Positions 5,836 to 8,973 of a stretch of DNA of 8,973 nucleotides are shown here, one piece after another. The DNA lies in assembly GCA_021648225.1 (NCBI GenBank), contig JAKITE010000118.1:1-8973 (forward strand), read 5' to 3'. The number at the start of each line of letters is the position of its first letter. Position 1 is the first letter of the stretch. The notes beneath the pieces are model-generated. The model ran no database searches. It was not told the origin of the DNA and worked only from the letters and a program-made list of their open reading frames with translations. The DNA is from Paracoccaceae bacterium (GTDB taxonomy: Bacteria; Pseudomonadota; Alphaproteobacteria; Rhodobacterales; Rhodobacteraceae). Position numbers and translations under genes: made by a program.

Positions 5836-5929
5836 GTAAAATGCGTGGATTACTGGACTTTGCTGCCGGTTTTGGGCAACACTGCAATAGCACCCTGAAA
5901 ACAGGGGCGGCAGTAAAAGAGCAGGTATT
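5836..5929 (+). other. ybgC-tolQ intergenic gap
   Basis: This 94-base gap is larger than the other gaps of this cluster. It contains a small hairpin CCCTG-AAAA-CAGGG (5893-5906), and CTGCC near its middle can pair with GGCAG at 5909-5913. The tolQ ribosome binding site (AGAGCAGG) follows. I see no convincing promoter, but mRNA processing or partial polarity between ybgC and tolQ is possible. Confidence 0.3.
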
Positions 5930-6631
5930 ATGGAAACTGAAGCATTGGGCGCAGCAGGCGAGATAGATTTCTCGATGCTTGCATTGTTTTTTCGATCGAC
6001 CTGGACGGTCAAGCTGGTGATGATTACCTTGGTGATCGCGTCTTTCTGGTCATGGTCGATCATTGTGCAGAAATTCATCAACTATCGCAAAGCCCGGCGC
6101 GAAGCGGCTTTGTTTGAGGAAGTATTCTGGTCTGGAGACCCGCTGGATACGCTTTATGAGCGGCTTGATGAAAAGCCCGGCTCGGCGCTGGAAAAGATTT
6201 TTTCGGCCGGTATGGCAGAATGGCGGCGCTCTCATCGTTCGGATGGCGGGTTGATTGCCGGCGCGCAGGCCCGCATTGATCGTGCCATGAATGTGGCGCT
6301 GGGCCGTGCAGCCGATGATCTGAACAAAGGCTTGATATTGCTGGCAACCGTGGGTTCGATTGCGCCGTTTGTCGGGCTGTTTGGCACGGTTTGGGGCATT
6401 ATGAATGCGTTCAAGGAAATCGCCAACCAGCAAAGCACCAATTTGGCTGTGGTCGCCCCCGGCATTGCCGAGGCCCTGCTGGCCACGGCTTTGGGCCTGC
6501 TTGCAGCGATTCCGGCAGTGGTGTTTTACAACAAATTATCCGGCGATGCGGATCGGCTTACGGCAGAAAACGAAGTGTTTGCCGATGAGTTTTCATTGAT
6601 TCTGTCGCGACAGCTGGATCAGGACGAATAG
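5930..6631 (+). CDS. tolQ: Tol-Pal motor subunit TolQ
   Basis: This encodes a 233-residue inner-membrane protein of the TolQ/ExbB/MotA family. With TolR it forms the proton channel that energises TolA and so drives Tol-Pal action at the division site. Three membrane helices are seen at about 27-46, 136-158 and 172-200, with a large cytoplasmic loop between the first two. This is the standard topology. Family landmarks include ATVGSIAPFVGLFGTVWGIM (139-158) and VAPGIAEALLATALGLLAAIP (175-195), which line the channel in this family. It could be mistaken for ExbB, but the following tolR-tolA-tolB genes and upstream ybgC settle it as TolQ. The stop codon TAG directly abuts the tolR ATG, implying translational coupling. 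Confidence 0.97.
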   Translation: METEALGAAGEIDFSMLALFFRSTWTVKLVMITLVIASFWSWSIIVQKFINYRKARREAALFEEVFWSGDPLDTLYERLDEKPGSALEKIFSAGMAEWRRSHRSDGGLIAGAQARIDRAMNVALGRAADDLNKGLILLATVGSIAPFVGLFGTVWGIMNAFKEIANQQSTNLAVVAPGIAEALLATALGLLAAIPAVVFYNKLSGDADRLTAENEVFADEFSLILSRQLDQDE

Positions 6632-7120
6632 ATGGCTGGCGGCACCATAAACCGCGTTAGTCGCGATGCAGGGGGCAGGTCGCGCCGCGCGCCGCGCCGG
6701 GCCATGTCCGAAATCAATGTCACGCCTTTTGTCGATGTGATGCTGGTTTTGCTGATTATTTTCATGGTGGCCGCGCCGCTGCTAACAGTTGGCGTGCCGG
6801 TGCAACTGCCCAAAACCGCCGCCAGCGCCCTGCCGTCCGAGGAAGAACAGCCTTTGACCATATCGCTGACTGCCGAGGGCGTGGTGATGATCCAGAAAAC
6901 CGAAATTCCGCTGGACCAGTTGATTGTGCGCTTGCGTGCCATTGCAGCGGAACGCAATGACGACAAAGTATTTTTGCGCGCAGACGGGTCCATTCCTTAC
7001 GAGGTCGTCATGCAGGTGATGGGCGCGCTTAATGCCGGCGGGTTCAGTAATATCGGGCTGGTAACCGAAAGCGGCGGTCCAACCCTAACCGAAGCAACCA
7101 TAACAGAAACAGAGCAATAA
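6632..7120 (+). CDS. tolR: Tol-Pal motor subunit TolR
   Basis: This encodes a 162-residue inner-membrane protein of the TolR/ExbD family. A basic cytoplasmic leader (RSRRAPRR, 16-23) precedes the hallmark segment SEINVTPFVDVMLVLLIIFMV (26-46). Asp35 in it is the protonatable residue of the channel, equivalent to Asp23 in E. coli TolR. Residues about 55-150 form the periplasmic dimerisation domain (PVQLPKTAAS, LTISLTAEG, VFLRADGSIPYEVVMQVMGAL, FSNIGLVTE), followed by a short Thr/Glu tail. The start is unambiguous: ATG immediately after the tolQ TAG, with AGGACGA in the end of tolQ acting as ribosome binding site. Length is slightly above the roughly 140-150 usual for the family because of the N-terminal basic leader and the tail. 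Confidence 0.97.
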   Translation: MAGGTINRVSRDAGGRSRRAPRRAMSEINVTPFVDVMLVLLIIFMVAAPLLTVGVPVQLPKTAASALPSEEEQPLTISLTAEGVVMIQKTEIPLDQLIVRLRAIAAERNDDKVFLRADGSIPYEVVMQVMGALNAGGFSNIGLVTESGGPTLTEATITETEQ

Positions 7121-7126
7121 CGTGCC

Positions 7127-8272
7127 ATGCAAATCGGAACCATCATATCTGGCGGAGCGCATGTTGCGCTGATTGGCATGGTGTTTCTTGGTGAGCTGAA
7201 CCTCAAGCAAAGCGACCCGCCGGAATTACGTGTCACCGAAGTGACTCTTGTGCGTGCCGAGCTGTTTGACACGGTGACATCCTCTGCGCCGGTGATGCCT
7301 TTGCTTGATCTTGAGGTGCCGGACCTGCCGGATGCAGAATTTGATGCACCTGTTGCACCGCAACCCGATACAGCACCCGTTGAAACGGAAATGGATGAAG
7401 CTGCCGAACCTGACGCGGCGGATGCAAACCCGGACCTGACCGCGTTGCTGGATGTTGAGCAACCCGATGTTTCCAATGTGCTTGATGCGGTTGTAGCACC
7501 GTCATTTGACGAGGCCGCGCCTGAAATTTTCCAACCGGCCGAGGCGGGTAATGAGCTTAACGCCCCACCAAGCAGCATTTCCGCGCCGATCCCGCGTAAT
7601 GCGCCGCGCATTGATACCAGCGCCGCCGAACGCCCGCCACAAGACGCTTTGCCAAGTCTTGAAACCACCACAGCGGTTCAGGACGGGCCTTCGGAAATTA
7701 TCGAAGAACAACAACAAGACGCCACCGCCGCGCCGGAATCCTCAACCGAGATCACCCCCGACGGGCAGGAAGACGTGGCGATTTCACGATATGCCCCTGT
7801 TACCGCCGCACAACCGCCACGCCGCCCGCGAAACTTGCGGGTGATTGCCCCGGAACCGGAGCGCGATTTGCAGGAAGACGCCATTTTGGCCGCCATTGAA
7901 CAGGCAGAGCGCGAAGCAGAACAAGCCGCCGCACAACAACCGGTGCAGGCGGAAATGTCCGGTCAGGAAACGGCGTCGATTGTCAGCGCCTTTAGTCCCT
8001 ATTGGAACAAAGCCAACCTGATTGGCCAGACGGATTTTGAACAATATGTTGTTATTATTGAATTTAATGTAACCAGCGGGGGTGTAGTGGAACGCCCTGT
8101 TGTGCCGTATCAGCCCAGCAACCCCCAAGGTTTGTTTAGGGTAGCTTACGATTCCGCGCGGCGTGCGGTATTACAGGCAGGGACAATCCCGCTTAATTCG
8201 GCGAAATTCCCCGATGGTTTAAGAATAAGGTTGCGGTTTGACCCTGCTTCCGGTGAAATCGGGTTTAATTGA
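7127..8272 (+). CDS. tolA: TolA-type periplasm-spanning energy transducer
   Basis: This encodes a 381-residue protein. It has a single N-terminal membrane anchor (about 5-22, IISGGAHVALIGMVFLG), in which Ser8 and His12 keep the SxxxH spacing that TolA and TonB use to contact TolQ/TolR or ExbB/ExbD. Residues about 30-240 are a long acidic, proline-rich linker. A short Glu/Ala/Gln helix follows (248-272). The C-terminal domain (about 283-381) has PYWN (291-294), YVVIIEFNVTSGGVVERP and SARRAVLQAG, the layout expected of the TolA domain that touches TolB, Pal and the outer membrane side. It starts 6 bases after the tolR stop and has no strong ribosome binding site, so it is probably translationally coupled. 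Identity rests on position, anchor and C-terminal fold pattern; overall sequence is divergent. There is no cysteine in the protein. Confidence 0.9.
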   Translation: MQIGTIISGGAHVALIGMVFLGELNLKQSDPPELRVTEVTLVRAELFDTVTSSAPVMPLLDLEVPDLPDAEFDAPVAPQPDTAPVETEMDEAAEPDAADANPDLTALLDVEQPDVSNVLDAVVAPSFDEAAPEIFQPAEAGNELNAPPSSISAPIPRNAPRIDTSAAERPPQDALPSLETTTAVQDGPSEIIEEQQQDATAAPESSTEITPDGQEDVAISRYAPVTAAQPPRRPRNLRVIAPEPERDLQEDAILAAIEQAEREAEQAAAQQPVQAEMSGQETASIVSAFSPYWNKANLIGQTDFEQYVVIIEFNVTSGGVVERPVVPYQPSNPQGLFRVAYDSARRAVLQAGTIPLNSAKFPDGLRIRLRFDPASGEIGFN

Positions 8273-8282
8273 GGTGGAAAAA

Positions 8283-8973
8283 ATGAATAGATCAATCAGA
8301 ATTTTGACAGCTATGGTTTTTATGCTCGGGGCGTTTGTGAATGCTGCCGTGGCGCAGGATCGGCCCCTGATCGAAATTGATATGTCCGGCGGGGTTATCG
8401 AACCTATCCCCGTGGCCATCCCGCAATTTATTGCTGAAAACGGTGGCGCCGAACGTCTGGCCAATGATATTGCGGCTGTGATCATGGCTGATCTGGCCAG
8501 CACCGGCCTGTTTCGCGAAATCCCCGGCACTGCGTTTATTTCGGCTGTCACCAATTTCAATGCCGCGCCGCAATTCGAAGACTGGCGGGTGGTGAATGCG
8601 CAGGCTCTGGTTACCGGTGCGGTCAGCACCTCCAGCGACGGGCGGCTGGTGGTTAAATTCCGGCTGTTTGATGTATTTGCCCAAGCCCCGATTGGCGATG
8701 GTGTCCAATACGTTGGCTCAGCTGATGGCTGGCGGCGCATGGCCCATAAAGTGGCCGATACCATCTATTCCCGCATCACCGGCGAGACCGGATATTTTGA
8801 CAGCCGCATTGTCTATATTTCCGAAACCGGCCCTAAAAATGACCGTCGCAAGCGGCTGGCGTTGATGGATTATGACGGTGCCAACCTGCGGTATTTGACC
8901 GATGATAGCAGCATTGTTCTGGCGCCGCGCTTTTCGCCCAATACCCGCGATGTGATTTATACCAGCTATGCCA
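8283..8973 (+). CDS. tolB: Tol-Pal periplasmic beta-propeller TolB, 3' end beyond window
   Basis: The first 230 codons are visible and the frame runs off the right edge. The family is usually about 430-450 residues, so roughly half is present. The ATG at 8283 is preceded by GAGGTGG (8271-8277), which overlaps the tolA stop, with five bases between. Residues 1-24 are a Sec signal peptide ending AVA|QD. Residues about 28-165 form the TolB N-terminal alpha/beta domain (IPVAIPQFIAENGGAERLA, VIMADLASTGLFREIP, VVNAQALVTGAV, GWRRMAHKVADTIYSRITGE). Propeller blades begin at about 168 (FDSRIVYISETGPKNDRRKR, LALMDYDGANLRYLTDD, PRFSPNTRDVIYTSY). TolB sits in the periplasm, binds Pal and is released or repositioned by TolA. 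Confidence 0.96.
   Translation, partial: MNRSIRILTAMVFMLGAFVNAAVAQDRPLIEIDMSGGVIEPIPVAIPQFIAENGGAERLANDIAAVIMADLASTGLFREIPGTAFISAVTNFNAAPQFEDWRVVNAQALVTGAVSTSSDGRLVVKFRLFDVFAQAPIGDGVQYVGSADGWRRMAHKVADTIYSRITGETGYFDSRIVYISETGPKNDRRKRLALMDYDGANLRYLTDDSSIVLAPRFSPNTRDVIYTSYA

Noticed and set aside
6997..7671. 224-codon minus-strand open frame, Ser/Ala/Gly-rich.
   Set aside because: It is antisense to tolR and tolA, low in complexity, and fully explained as a shadow of high-GC codons on the other strand.

Overview
The window reads as chromosomal DNA from an alphaproteobacterium, most likely of the Rhodobacterales (Roseobacter-type) group. The main reason is the cluster ybgC-tolQ-tolR-tolA-tolB, whose protein sequences have the alphaproteobacterial style: GIVYYANYL in YbgC, a TolA with a proline-rich acidic middle domain, and a short TolR basic leader. 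Base composition is moderate, roughly half G+C, which suggests a lower-GC marine member. No tRNA, rRNA, CRISPR array, transposase or phage gene is visible.

Layout. Bases 1-407 hold the 3' end of an unrecognised gene cut by the window edge. Bases 416-1992 hold a TTG-started gene for a two-TM membrane protein with pentapeptide-like repeats. It is bracketed by two related hairpin elements that each end in CTACGGG. Bases 2008-3038 hold a divergent pair: a TetR-family repressor on the minus strand and a small four-TM membrane protein on the plus strand. Their intergenic region carries two related inverted repeats placed over a good sigma70-type promoter, so this looks like a self-contained repressor/target module. 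Bases 3261-5222 encode a Tat-exported CpdB-type 2',3'-cyclic-nucleotide phosphodiesterase/3'-nucleotidase, followed by a strong GC-rich hairpin. Bases 5434-8973 hold the Tol-Pal envelope cluster, with tolB running off the right edge; pal and cpoB would be expected beyond it.

How the genes work together. TolQ and TolR form the proton-driven inner-membrane motor that energises TolA. TolA reaches across the periplasm to TolB and Pal to keep the outer membrane attached and constrict it at division. YbgC is the thioesterase that habitually precedes tolQ. tolQ/tolR/tolA/tolB are packed with gaps of 0-10 bases and are surely co-transcribed. A 94-base gap separates ybgC from tolQ, so tolQ may have extra control. 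The upstream genes (pentapeptide protein, TetR pair, CpdB) have no evident functional link to Tol and look like independent units.

I do not see a convincing new multi-gene system. The items most worth a second look are the TetR operator pair with its unknown membrane target, the CTACGGG hairpin family with a possible decayed third copy, the recent 144-bp internal duplication in the pentapeptide protein, and a TolA with no cysteine and no Ala/Lys helix.
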